DNA of 64,000 nucleotides from Hydrogenophaga sp. PBL-H3 (GCF_010104355.1 NZ_CP044972.1:744001-808000), one strand, 5' to 3'. Shown: positions 8,439 to 17,014, numbered from the stretch's first letter. Numbers and translations are program-made. The notes: generated by a model not told the origin, from the letters alone.

Positions 8439-9314
8439 TCAAACTTTCTTCCGCAGCTTTTCGCCAAACAAGCCATTGGGCTTGAGCACCAGCATGATCA
8501 GCACCACGATGTAGGGGGCCACGTCCTTGAAGCCTTCGGGCAGATAAAAGCCCGAGAAGGACTCGACGATGCCGATGATCAGGCCGCCCACGATGGCGCC
8601 GGGCAGGCTGGTGAAGCCGCCCACCACCGCAGCGGGAAAAGCTTTCAGGCCGATGAAGCCCATGTTGGCGTGCACGAATGTGATGGGCGCGAGCAGCAGG
8701 CCCGCAATGGCCGCCACCGAAGCGGCCAGGCCCCACACCAGGCCGTTGAGCCGTTTGACCGGAATACCCATGTAGTAGGCGGCGAGCTGGTTTTGCGACG
8801 ACGCCTGCATGGCGATGCCCAGCTTGCTGTAGCGGAACATGGCGAACAGGCCCAGGCACAGCACGCCGGTGACGCCGATCACCACGATCTGCTCGGCCGA
8901 CACCACCAGCGAGCCCATGCGCAGCACCTCGCCAGCGTAGGGCACGGGCAGTGTGTGGGTGTCGGTGCCGATGTTGGGAATCATGGTGATCAGGCCGCGC
9001 AACACGTAGCCCACGCCAATGGTCAGCATGACGATGGAGAACGCCGGCTGCCCCAGGATGGGGCGCACCACCGCGCGCTCCAGCACCACGCCAAACAGGC
9101 CCATGGCAATGATGGCGGCGGGCACTGCGAGCCAGAAGGGCAGGCCCATCACGGTCATGGCGGCCAGTGCGGCAAAGGCGCCCACCATCATCAGGTCGCC
9201 CTGGGCGAAGCTCACGGTTTCAGTGGCTTTGTAGATCAGCACGAAACCCAGGGCGATGAGTCCGTAGATACAGCCCTGGGCCGCACCGCTGATGAGCAGT
9301 TGCAGCAGTTGCAC
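8439..9314 (-). CDS. livH: Branched-chain amino acid-type ABC transporter permease LivH
   Basis: A 291-residue integral membrane permease of the LivH family. The N-terminus MQLLQLLISGAAQGCIYGLI and the segment ETVSFAQGDLMMVGAF are typical. I chose GTG 9314 because a GGAG ribosome site lies upstream and family proteins begin here; an ATG two bases further upstream is out of frame, and a longer in-frame form (to 9401) adds a non-conserved leader. It is the first gene of the minus-strand transporter operon. Confidence 0.9.
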   Translation of the reverse strand: MQLLQLLISGAAQGCIYGLIALGFVLIYKATETVSFAQGDLMMVGAFAALAAMTVMGLPFWLAVPAAIIAMGLFGVVLERAVVRPILGQPAFSIVMLTIGVGYVLRGLITMIPNIGTDTHTLPVPYAGEVLRMGSLVVSAEQIVVIGVTGVLCLGLFAMFRYSKLGIAMQASSQNQLAAYYMGIPVKRLNGLVWGLAASVAAIAGLLLAPITFVHANMGFIGLKAFPAAVVGGFTSLPGAIVGGLIIGIVESFSGFYLPEGFKDVAPYIVVLIMLVLKPNGLFGEKLRKKV

Positions 9315-9481
9315 GCATGTCTCCTTGTTGTTCTCTCCGCGCCGTGGCAGCGGGGCGCCGCTGCCATCCGGGTTGCAAGCCGCCCCGGACGGTGTGGACA
9401 ATTTATAGCTGTCTTGCCCGTGACTGCCGCTAGGGGTTGACCCCCATCCAGAGTCACTCAGGTGCCATCAGTATCCAGAGC
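9315..9481. promoter_or_regulatory. Divergent intergenic region between livH and the AtuA-family gene
   Basis: This 167-bp stretch must hold the start sites of two outward operons. The one AT-rich island is at 9398-9408; read on the minus strand it gives a TATAAA -10 candidate (9402-9407) for livH, without a convincing -35 at 16-18 bp. No clear operator is visible for the plus-strand genes. Confidence 0.4.
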
Positions 9482-10879
9482 ATGAAGTCCATACGCATCG
9501 GCGCCGGCCTTGGCTTTTACGGCGACAACTGGGAGCCTGTGGCCGCGAGCATTGAGCGCGGCGGTGTGCAGTTCATCGCCAGCGATCACCTGGCCGAGCT
9601 CACGCTGGCCATCCTGCAGAAGGACCGCCAGCGTGACCCTGCGCTGGGCTATGCACGCGACGTGGTGCCCATGCTCATAAAGCTGTGGCCGCTCATGCGC
9701 GAGCGGGGCGTGCGCTTCGTGTGCAACGCCGGTGGGCTCAACCCGCGCGGTGCAGCGCAAGCGGTGCTGGCGGCGTTCAAGGCCAAGGGTTGGCAGGCCA
9801 AGGTGGCGGTGGTGACGGGTGATGATGTGTTGCAGCGCTTGCAGGCAGCCGACACCGGCTTCGACCACCTCTTCACCCACGAGGGTGTGGCTGGTGTGCG
9901 CGAGCGGCTGGTGTTTGCCAACGCCTACGTGGGCGCCCAGCCCATCGTGCAGGCGCTGGACGCGGGGGCCGACATCGTGATCACTGGGCGCGTGGCCGAC
10001 GCTGCGCTCTTCCTCGGTCCGCTGGTACACGGCCTGGGATGGACGCTGACCGGCGCCACGAGCGAACGCGATCTCACCCGCCTGGCCCAGGGCCTCACCG
10101 TGGGGCATTTGCTGGAATGCTCGGGGCAGGGCAGCGGCGGCAACTTCGGCAGCCAGGGTGCGTGGCAGGCCATTCCCGATCTCGCGCACATCGGTTACCC
10201 CATCGCCGAGGTGTACGAGGACGGCACCGCCCTCATCACCAAGGCGCCCGAGACGGGAGGGCGCATCAACTTCGATACCCTGCGCCAGCAACTGCTCTAC
10301 GAGGTGCACAACCCGCACGCCTATTTTTCGCCCGACGTGGTGCTCGACATGGGCCACATCACCTTGCACGACGAAGGTTTTGACCGCGTGCGCCTCACGG
10401 GTGCGCGTGGCACCGCGCCCACTGACACGCTGAAAGTGGTGGCCGGTTTTCGTGACGGCTACAAGGCCGAGGTGACCTGGGGCTTTTCCTGGCCCGACGC
10501 CTGGGACAAGGCGCAGGCCGCGCAGGCGACCATTCGCACGCTGCTGAAAGACAAGCGCATTCCCCACGACGAGCTGTACGTGGAGTACCCCGGCCTCAAC
10601 TCGGCGCACGGCGCGCTCGCACCGCTGCCAAAGCCGGACGCGCTCAACCAGAGCAACGAGATCTGGACCCGCCTGGTGCTGCGCACGCAGGACAAAGCCG
10701 CCGCCGACGGCTTTGGCCGCCTGTTCCCCTGGATCGGCCTGAGCGGCCCGGCCTACACCTGCGGCTTCACGGGCCTGCACAACACGAGCGAGCTGCTGGG
10801 CATCTGGCCGACGTTGATCCCGCGCGACGTCGTGGAAGCAAGCGTGACCGTCGACATGCTTGGGGAGGTGGTTTCATGA
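9482..10879 (+). CDS. DUF1446 / AtuA-family acyclic terpene utilization protein
   Basis: A 465-residue member of the DUF1446 family, whose best-known member is AtuA of the Pseudomonas acyclic terpene (citronellol/geraniol) pathway; its biochemical role is unclear. The start region KSIRIGAGLGFYGDNWEP and the segment VCNAGGLNPRG near residue 80 are family features. ATG 9482 is preferred over an upstream TTG at 9437 because the conserved sequence begins there. The stop overlaps the next start by 4 nt (ATGA), and that next gene encodes the small domain that is fused to AtuA in many homologues. Confidence 0.85.
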   Translation: MKSIRIGAGLGFYGDNWEPVAASIERGGVQFIASDHLAELTLAILQKDRQRDPALGYARDVVPMLIKLWPLMRERGVRFVCNAGGLNPRGAAQAVLAAFKAKGWQAKVAVVTGDDVLQRLQAADTGFDHLFTHEGVAGVRERLVFANAYVGAQPIVQALDAGADIVITGRVADAALFLGPLVHGLGWTLTGATSERDLTRLAQGLTVGHLLECSGQGSGGNFGSQGAWQAIPDLAHIGYPIAEVYEDGTALITKAPETGGRINFDTLRQQLLYEVHNPHAYFSPDVVLDMGHITLHDEGFDRVRLTGARGTAPTDTLKVVAGFRDGYKAEVTWGFSWPDAWDKAQAAQATIRTLLKDKRIPHDELYVEYPGLNSAHGALAPLPKPDALNQSNEIWTRLVLRTQDKAAADGFGRLFPWIGLSGPAYTCGFTGLHNTSELLGIWPTLIPRDVVEASVTVDMLGEVVS

Positions 10880-11250
10880 GCACGATCCGCATCCCTTTGG
10901 TGCGCATCGCCCACGCCCGCAGCGGCGACAAGGCCGACTGGGTGGACTTCGGCCTGTTCGCGTGGAACGCGGTGGGCTACCAGCTGCTGGCGCGTGAAGT
11001 GACGGCCGAGCGCGTGCAGGCCCACTTTGCGCCGTGGCTGCCGGGCGAGGTGGACGCCTGGCCACTGCCCAACATCCTGGCGCTCAAGTTCGTGTTGCGC
11101 GGTGCGTTGCAGGGCGGCGGCGCGCGCAACCTGCGGCTGGACAACCTGGGCAAGGCGATGGCGGGCGCTCTGTTGCGGATGGAGATCGACGTGACACAGG
11201 ACGAACTGGACGACGCGCTCAACGCTCCGCGCGTGGGGTGGTGGCCATGA
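10876..11250 (+). CDS. AtuA-like ferredoxin-fold domain protein
   Basis: A 124-residue protein matching the small C-terminal domain of AtuA-type proteins (AtuA-like ferredoxin-fold domain). Typical features are RIAHARSGDKAD at residues 10-21, and the closing segment after NILALKFVLRGALQGGG. Here it is a separate cistron that overlaps both neighbours by 4 nt, so the two AtuA parts should be made in equal amounts. The fold name does not imply an iron-sulfur cluster; no cysteine ligands are seen. Confidence 0.82.
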   Translation: MSTIRIPLVRIAHARSGDKADWVDFGLFAWNAVGYQLLAREVTAERVQAHFAPWLPGEVDAWPLPNILALKFVLRGALQGGGARNLRLDNLGKAMAGALLRMEIDVTQDELDDALNAPRVGWWP

Positions 11251-12038
11251 GCGCCGTCACCACCGACAAACAAGGCGAGATCTGGATCGTCACCCTCGAC
11301 CGCCCCGAGGTGCGCAACGCCGTGGACAGCCCCACCGCACACGCCCTGCACGCCGCCTTCCTCGCGTTCGAGGACGACGCCACCGCCAAGGTGGCGGTGT
11401 TCCACGGAGCGCATGGCCACTTCTGCGCCGGCTGGGATCTGCAATACGGAGCGCGACTCGCCGCTCAGGGCGAAACCAGTGGCCTCGACCTCGACTTCAA
11501 CGCCAGCGACTTGCGCGCCCTCGGCCCCATGGGCCCGTCGCGCCTGCAGCTCACCAAGCCGGTGATCGCGGCGGTGAGCGGCGCAGCGGTGGCCGGCGGC
11601 ATGGAGCTCGCCCTGTGGTGCGACCTGCGTGTGATGGAAGAAGACGCGTATTTCGGTGTGTACTGCCGCCGTTTCGGTGTGCCGCTGATCGACGGCGGCA
11701 CAGTGCGACTGCCGCGCCTGATCGGCATGAGCCACGCGATGGACCTGATCCTCACCGGCCGCAAGGTGGAAGCCACCGAGGCGCTGCGGATGGGGCTGGC
11801 CAACCGCGTGGTGCCCAACGGTCAGGCGCGCGAAGCCGCCATCACCCTGGCGCGTCAACTGGCCGCATTCCCGCAGGCCACGATGCGCGCGGACCGCGAA
11901 AGCGCCCTGGCCCAGTGGGATTTGCCGCTGGGCGAAGCGCTCCTGCAGGAATGGCAGCGCGGCAAGGCGCGCATTCCCGATGCGCTCGAAGGCGCCACAC
12001 GCTTCGCCGCCGGGCAGGGGCGGCATGGAAAGTTCTGA
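11247..12038 (+). CDS. Enoyl-CoA hydratase/isomerase (crotonase) family protein
   Basis: A 263-residue crotonase. The oxyanion-hole segments are HFCAGWDL (about residues 57-64) and AVAGGMELALWCDLRV (about 114-129). It should hydrate, isomerise or otherwise act on an acyl-CoA. The position normally holding one catalytic glutamate in hydratases reads FGVYCRRFGVPLIDGG, so the exact reaction is unclear. ATG 11247 overlaps the previous stop by 4 nt. A longer reading frame upstream only overlaps the AtuA domain gene. With AtuA and SnoaL-like neighbours it fits a catabolic branch for an acyl-CoA. Confidence 0.87.
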   Translation: MSAVTTDKQGEIWIVTLDRPEVRNAVDSPTAHALHAAFLAFEDDATAKVAVFHGAHGHFCAGWDLQYGARLAAQGETSGLDLDFNASDLRALGPMGPSRLQLTKPVIAAVSGAAVAGGMELALWCDLRVMEEDAYFGVYCRRFGVPLIDGGTVRLPRLIGMSHAMDLILTGRKVEATEALRMGLANRVVPNGQAREAAITLARQLAAFPQATMRADRESALAQWDLPLGEALLQEWQRGKARIPDALEGATRFAAGQGRHGKF

Positions 12039-12435
12039 CATCGACGAAGCCTCGGTGCGCGCCGCCACCGAAGTCTGGATCGCTACCTTCAATGCGTCCG
12101 ACTTGCCGGGCATGTTGGCGCTCTATGACGCTCGGGCCCATCTGTGGGGTACCACCTCGCCCGTGCTGATCGCATCAAAGGAGGGCATCGCGGCCTACTT
12201 CTCTGCGGTCTTTGCGCTGCAACCCGCACCCGGCATGGCCTTGAACGACGTGCAGGTCAGGCTGTATGGCGACACCGCCATCAGCACCGGCGGCTACACC
12301 CTGGCGCTGGGCGCCGCCACGAACCGCCGTTGCATTCCAGCGCGTTTCAGCTTCGTCTACCGCCGCGTCGATGCGTGCTGGCTGATCGTGGACCACCACT
12401 CGTCGGCCATGCCGGCGCCGCTCGATTTGGATTGA
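12025..12435 (+). CDS. SnoaL-like / NTF2-fold protein
   Basis: A 136-residue protein of the nuclear transport factor 2 fold, similar to SnoaL-like polyketide cyclases and ketosteroid-isomerase relatives. The features are ATEVWIATFNASDLPGMLAL at the N-terminus, LWGTTSPVLI in the middle and a WLIVDHHSSAMP end. ATG 12025 overlaps the crotonase gene by 14 nt. Members bind small hydrophobic ligands or act as isomerases; the substrate is unknown. It is the last gene before the TetR operator. Confidence 0.78.
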   Translation: MESSDIDEASVRAATEVWIATFNASDLPGMLALYDARAHLWGTTSPVLIASKEGIAAYFSAVFALQPAPGMALNDVQVRLYGDTAISTGGYTLALGAATNRRCIPARFSFVYRRVDACWLIVDHHSSAMPAPLDLD

Positions 12436-12458
12436 CGCCATCGGCCTTCAACGCTAGA

Positions 12459-12487
12459 TTAACCACTTGGTTAAAACAACTGGTTAA
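12459..12487. promoter_or_regulatory. Palindromic operator before the TetR gene
   Basis: A perfect inverted repeat TTAACCA-CT-TGGTTAA at 12459-12474 is followed by a third TGGTTAA half-site at 12481-12487. It ends 9 nt before the tetR ATG, where a bound repressor would block its own expression. Size and symmetry fit a TetR-family operator. Whether it also controls the upstream AtuA genes is not evident. Confidence 0.75.
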
Positions 12488-12496
12488 ATCAAGCGC

Positions 12497-13219
12497 ATGT
12501 CTGTCCTGCCCGTGAAGAAGTCGATCTCCCCACGCCGGCGAACGGCCCCAACGAGCCAGCCGGACCGCCTCCAGGTCCCTGACCCGATCGACACGCGCAC
12601 GCGCATCCTCGCCGCGGCCTTCCGATGCCTGTCCACCCAGGGCTACGCCGCACTCAGCGCCCGTGAGATCGCCCGGGACGCTGGCGTCAACCACGCCCTG
12701 ATCAACTACTACTTCGGCACCAAGGACCAGCTCGTCATTGCCGTGCTCGATGCGGCCAACCAGCACCTGCTGCAGCGCCAGCGAGAGATGTATGCGGCGC
12801 CTGGCCGCTTTGCCGAGAAGTGGGCGCAGGCGCGCGCGTTCTACGAGGACGACGTGAACTCCGGCTTCGTGCGCTTGCAGGCCGAGCTGTACGCGGCCAG
12901 CCTGTCCAACCCCGGTCTGCGTGAGCAGTTTGTGCCGCGCATCACGGCCTGGAAACAGGTGGTGCTCGAGGCGGTGCGCGAGGCCTTGCAAACCTACGCG
13001 GTCGACTTGCCGCCTGCGTTCACCGCCGACGCACTGGCCAGCCTGATCTCTGAATTCTGGCTGGGCATGGAATTCGCGCGGCTCATCGGTGGCGACGTCG
13101 AAAAGGCCCGCCACGATCAGGCGCTGGACGCTGTTCAGCAGCTGCTCACGGCGCTTGATCTGGCGGCCGCACGGCCCGCACGCACACCCTTGGCAAAGGC
13201 AAGACAACCGAAAGGCTGA
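12497..13219 (+). CDS. TetR family transcriptional regulator
   Basis: A 240-residue TetR-type repressor with a basic N-terminal extension of about 30 residues. The helix-turn-helix covers about residues 50-80, including LSAREIARDAGVNHALINYY. The C-terminal ligand domain resembles TetR_C_6-type regulators by length. It follows its probable operator and lies 2 nt before the hydrolase-glycosyltransferase gene, so both should be transcribed together and the ligand may be a substrate or product of that enzyme. Confidence 0.88.
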   Translation: MSVLPVKKSISPRRRTAPTSQPDRLQVPDPIDTRTRILAAAFRCLSTQGYAALSAREIARDAGVNHALINYYFGTKDQLVIAVLDAANQHLLQRQREMYAAPGRFAEKWAQARAFYEDDVNSGFVRLQAELYAASLSNPGLREQFVPRITAWKQVVLEAVREALQTYAVDLPPAFTADALASLISEFWLGMEFARLIGGDVEKARHDQALDAVQQLLTALDLAAARPARTPLAKARQPKG

Positions 13220-13221
13220 CC

Positions 13222-15411
13222 ATGGACACCCGCACAACCGATCCGAAGGCAACCGCGTCCGACTGGCCCGAGCGCTTCGACCGTATTGCCGGACCGCTGC
13301 CGCCCGCCGGCGCGCTCGATGCCACCAAACCCTATCCCTTCACCACCATCGAGCCTGCGCAGCAAGGCTTCGTGGACCGCGACGGCGTGAAGATCTGGTA
13401 CGCCGTGTGGGGCACGCAAGGCCCGTGGATCGCGTTCGCGCCCCCGATCCAGTTCGTCAACACCTCGGTCTTCAAGGCCACCGTGCCCTACCTGTCGGAG
13501 CATTTCCGCGTGATCACGGTGGACAACCGGGGCAACGGCAAAAGCGATCGCCCGCGCGGTCAGGAGCACTACGACTTCGAGCTGTACCACGGCGATTTCG
13601 TGGCCGCGCTGGACGCGATCGGGGTGCAGAAACTCGCGCTGGTGGGGCTGTCGGCCGGCGCCATGATCGCGCTGCGCCTGGCGGGCGAGCAGCCGCAGCG
13701 CATCACGCACCTCATCACCGCTGGCGGTTTTTCCGAGACGGTGCAGACACCCGAGGAGCGCGCCCGCATGCTGGGCAAGGACAGTCAGTTCGTCCGCGAG
13801 CACTGGCCGAAAGTGCTCGACGCGTTTGTGGCGTCGATCTTCACCGAGCCCCATTCGACCAAGCACATCGAGGACGGCGTGCACTACGGCTGGGCCACCG
13901 ACGGCGAGACCGTCGCCTGGGCGCGCAACGGCTGGTTCGGTCACGACGTGCGCGACTTCGCGCGCCGCGTGCAGTGCCCCACGCTGGTGATCCACGCCGA
14001 CCAGGACCAGCGCATTCCCTACGCCAAGGGCCAGGCGATCCACGAGCTGGTGCCCGGCGCGTCCATGATCACCGTGGGCGCCGGTGGCCATGTGCAGCCC
14101 GCGCGCGATCCGGTGATGTTCAACCGCGCGGTGCGCGACTTCGTGGGCACGGCACCGCGGCACACCACGTGGACGCGCGCCATGGCGCGGCCGCGCCGCG
14201 CGCTGTTCATCTGCAGTCCCATTGGCCTGGGCCACGCGCAACGCGACCTGGCCATCGCGTGCGAACTGCGCAAGCTGCAGCCCGATCTGGTGATCGACTG
14301 GTTCACCACCGACCCGGCCGCGCGCTACCTGGAGCGCGAGGGCGAACGTGTGCATCCGATCTGCAAGCGCCTGGCCAACGAGAGCCGTCACTTTGAGCAG
14401 GAGGCCGGCGAACATGACCTCTCGGCTTTCTTTGCCCTGCGCACCATGGACGAAATCATGGCGCGCAACTTCATGACCTTTGTCGACCTGATGGAGGCGG
14501 AGCACTACGACGTGGTGATCGGCGACGAGGCCTGGGACGTGGACCACCAGTACCACGAGAACCCCGAACTCAAGCGCCAGCCCTTCGTCTTCCTGACCGA
14601 CTTCGTGGGTTGCCTGCCGACCCAGGCGGGCAACGAACGCGAAGCCTTTCTGTGTGCCGACCGCAACGCCGACGACATCAAGCACGTGGCGCGGTACCCG
14701 CACATCCGCGACGCGGCGATCTTCGTGGGCAACAGCGAGGACGTGACCGAGCAGCCCTTTGGCCCCGGCCTGCCCGGCATCCGCGAATGGACCGATCGCA
14801 ACTTCTGCTACTGCGGCTACGCCCTGCCGTTCGACCCGACCACGTTGGCCGACACCGAACGCCTGCGGGCCGCCCACGGCTACCGCAGCGACGAACGCAT
14901 CGTGATCGCCACGGTGGGGGGAACCGGGGTCGGGCGCCACCTGCTGAACCGCATCACCGAGGCGTTCCCGCGCATGAAACAGCAGGAGCCCGGGCTGCGC
15001 CTCATCGTGGTGGCCGGCCCGCGCATGGCCGCCGATGAGTTGCCGCGCCTGGACGGGCTGGAGGTGAAGTCGTACGTGCACAACCTGTACGAACACCTGG
15101 CGTGCTGCGACCTTGCGCTGGTGCAGGGCGGTCTGTCGACCACGATGGAACTCGTGGCCACGCGCCGGCCGTTCCTGAGCTTTCCGCTGCAAAACCATTT
15201 CGAGCAGTGCGTGCACGTGCGCCGCCGGCTGTTCAATTACGAGGCCGACCGATCGCTGGACTACCGCGATCTGTCGCCCGAGCGCCTGGCCGAGCAGGCG
15301 CTGGCCGCCATGCACCAGCCAGTGCGCTACCGGCCGGTGGAGACCGATGGCGCGATGCGCGCCGCACTGCGCATCGCGCAGGCACTTGAAAACCGGCACT
15401 GGGCGGGCTGA
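13222..15411 (+). CDS. Alpha/beta-hydrolase fused to a glycosyltransferase
   Basis: A 729-residue two-domain protein in one uninterrupted frame. Residues about 45-315 are an alpha/beta hydrolase: nucleophile elbow GLSAGA with Ser144, acid Asp260 (or Asp262) and His290. Residues about 321-729 resemble a GT-B glycosyltransferase of the UGT/MurG-like class: N-terminal SPIGLGHAQRD loop, then a donor-binding region QGGLSTTMELVATRRPFL starting at Gln635 and a FPLQNHFEQ segment. The start follows the tetR stop by 2 nt. An internal ATG at residue 321 sits at the domain border and could give a free transferase. The hydrolase might remove or add an acyl group on the same molecule that the transferase glycosylates; the substrate is unknown. 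Confidence 0.82.
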   Translation: MDTRTTDPKATASDWPERFDRIAGPLPPAGALDATKPYPFTTIEPAQQGFVDRDGVKIWYAVWGTQGPWIAFAPPIQFVNTSVFKATVPYLSEHFRVITVDNRGNGKSDRPRGQEHYDFELYHGDFVAALDAIGVQKLALVGLSAGAMIALRLAGEQPQRITHLITAGGFSETVQTPEERARMLGKDSQFVREHWPKVLDAFVASIFTEPHSTKHIEDGVHYGWATDGETVAWARNGWFGHDVRDFARRVQCPTLVIHADQDQRIPYAKGQAIHELVPGASMITVGAGGHVQPARDPVMFNRAVRDFVGTAPRHTTWTRAMARPRRALFICSPIGLGHAQRDLAIACELRKLQPDLVIDWFTTDPAARYLEREGERVHPICKRLANESRHFEQEAGEHDLSAFFALRTMDEIMARNFMTFVDLMEAEHYDVVIGDEAWDVDHQYHENPELKRQPFVFLTDFVGCLPTQAGNEREAFLCADRNADDIKHVARYPHIRDAAIFVGNSEDVTEQPFGPGLPGIREWTDRNFCYCGYALPFDPTTLADTERLRAAHGYRSDERIVIATVGGTGVGRHLLNRITEAFPRMKQQEPGLRLIVVAGPRMAADELPRLDGLEVKSYVHNLYEHLACCDLALVQGGLSTTMELVATRRPFLSFPLQNHFEQCVHVRRRLFNYEADRSLDYRDLSPERLAEQALAAMHQPVRYRPVETDGAMRAALRIAQALENRHWAG

Positions 15412-15494
15412 GCGCACCCGCGTCTGGACTCACTTCCCGCCCCCGCCTGATCCGTTTAGCATCCCGAGGGGTCTCAGACCCAGGGAGTTGAACC

Positions 15495-16448
15495 ATGAGT
15501 GATGTCTTTCTGAGCTACGCGAGCGAAGACCGCGAGCGGGCCGGGCGGCTGGCCACCGCGCTGGGCCACATGGGCTGGTCGGTGTGGTGGGACCGCAAGA
15601 TCATCGCCGGCCAGGCCTTTGACCAGGCCATCGAGCGCGAACTGGAAACTGCCCGCTGCGTGGTGGTGCTCTGGTCGGTGAATTCGATTGCTTCCGAGTG
15701 GGTGAAGAACGAAGCGGCCGCGGCTTCCGAGCGCGGCGTGCTGGTGCCCGCGCTGATCGACAACGTGAAGCTGCCGCTGGAGTTCCGCCGCAAGCAGGCC
15801 GCCGACCTGTTGGGCTGGCAGGGCAACGAACTGCACCCGGGCTTTCAGGCGCTGTGTCAGGGCGTGGCCCATGCCATGGGCGGCGCGGCACCAGCGCCGC
15901 GCCCTCGACTGGTGGTGCACCCCGCAACCAGCCGCCGCCGCTGGGCGGTGCCGGCCCTGGCCGCGCTGGCCGTGGCCCTGGGCGCGGGGCTGTATGGCCT
16001 GGGGTCATGGCGATCCACGCCCGCGACCACGCCGGCGGTTGTGGCCGTGGCGCCCGCGCCCGCCAGCGCGCAGGCCCCGGTCAAGCCACCGGCTCTGCAG
16101 CCGCCGGCTGCAAAACAGCCTGGCGCCCCCGCCCCCACCCCGGCCGACATGCCGGGCCTGGCCGATCTGGTGGTGGGCACCTACCGCGGTGACGTGATTG
16201 CCGATTCCAAAGGGCCGTCGCGCAGCGACATCGAGGTCACCATCACCCGCATCGACCGCGCCACTGTGCGCGTGAGCTCGGACTACCGGCGCATCGAAGC
16301 GGTCGAGGTCAACCTGACCCGCAACGGCAACCAGATCTTTGCCGCAGACGGCAGCTCGCCCTTCATCGTGGACCTGGACCGCTCGCCGCCCACCCTGGTG
16401 TTCGATCCCCGCAGCGAACTCGCCTACCGCGGAACCCGAACGCCCTGA
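15495..16448 (+). CDS. TIR-domain membrane protein with C-terminal beta domain
   Basis: A 317-residue protein. Residues 1-130 are a bacterial TIR_2 domain starting VFLSYASEDRERA; SEWVKNE at 67-73 offers Glu73 as the candidate NADase glutamate. Residues 149-171 form one membrane helix after an RRR stop, followed by a Pro/Ala-rich linker (about 174-225) and a C-terminal beta-rich domain (about 228-312) that should lie in the periplasm. TIR domains cleave NAD or scaffold signalling; the external part may sense an envelope signal. It lies 83 nt after the fusion gene on the same strand. No known defence partner is adjacent. Confidence 0.82.
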   Translation: MSDVFLSYASEDRERAGRLATALGHMGWSVWWDRKIIAGQAFDQAIERELETARCVVVLWSVNSIASEWVKNEAAAASERGVLVPALIDNVKLPLEFRRKQAADLLGWQGNELHPGFQALCQGVAHAMGGAAPAPRPRLVVHPATSRRRWAVPALAALAVALGAGLYGLGSWRSTPATTPAVVAVAPAPASAQAPVKPPALQPPAAKQPGAPAPTPADMPGLADLVVGTYRGDVIADSKGPSRSDIEVTITRIDRATVRVSSDYRRIEAVEVNLTRNGNQIFAADGSSPFIVDLDRSPPTLVFDPRSELAYRGTRTP

Positions 16449-16573
16449 CGCGATTGCCATGATGGGGGCATGACGCCATCCGACCCCACTGCTCACACAG
16501 GGCTTGCGTTGTCATCGGCCTTGCGCCGAATCGAGACCGCACCAACCAGGATCCTGGCCGGGCTGACGTGGGC

Positions 16574-17014
16574 TCAGTACACCACGCCTGGCAGGTCCAG
16601 GCCTTCCTTGGGGATGGTGCGGGGCCGGCCCTCCATGTCGATGGCCACATAGGTCAGGCTGGCTTCGGTGACCTTCACGTACTGGCCCTGGGCCGAGAAG
16701 CGCTCGGCGAACACCTCCACCTGCACCGTGATGGACGTGTTGCCCACCCGTGTGACGTGTGCGAAGAAGCTCAGGATGTCGCCCACGCGCACCGGCTGCT
16801 TGAAGATGAACTGGTTCACCGCCACCGTGGCCATGCGACCGCGCACGTAGCGCGCGGGCAGCACGGCACCGGCCAGGTCGACCTGCGCCATGACCCAGCC
16901 GCCGAAGATGTCGCCGTTGGCGTTGCAGTCCGCCGGCATGGGAATGACCTTCAACACCAGTTCCCTGTCGTGGGGCAGGGTGGTTTCCGGGTTCGGGCTT
17001 GTTTTGCTTGGCAT
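16574..17014 (-). CDS. YciA-type acyl-CoA thioesterase
   Basis: A 146-residue single hotdog-fold acyl-CoA thioesterase. The core motif NANGDIFGGWVMAQVDLAGA lies at residues 31-50, with Asp46 as catalytic acid candidate, and AVNQFIFKQPV follows. It should hydrolyse acyl-CoA to free acid and CoA in the cytoplasm. ATG 17014 is chosen because the conserved sequence begins soon after; the in-frame extension upstream overlaps the divergent transporter gene. Only 37 bp separate the two divergent start codons. Confidence 0.9.
   Translation of the reverse strand: MPSKTSPNPETTLPHDRELVLKVIPMPADCNANGDIFGGWVMAQVDLAGAVLPARYVRGRMATVAVNQFIFKQPVRVGDILSFFAHVTRVGNTSITVQVEVFAERFSAQGQYVKVTEASLTYVAIDMEGRPRTIPKEGLDLPGVVY

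Noticed and set aside
13135..15417. A 760-codon open frame on the minus strand
   Set aside because: It shadows the hydrolase-glycosyltransferase gene, whose motifs are clear on the plus strand.
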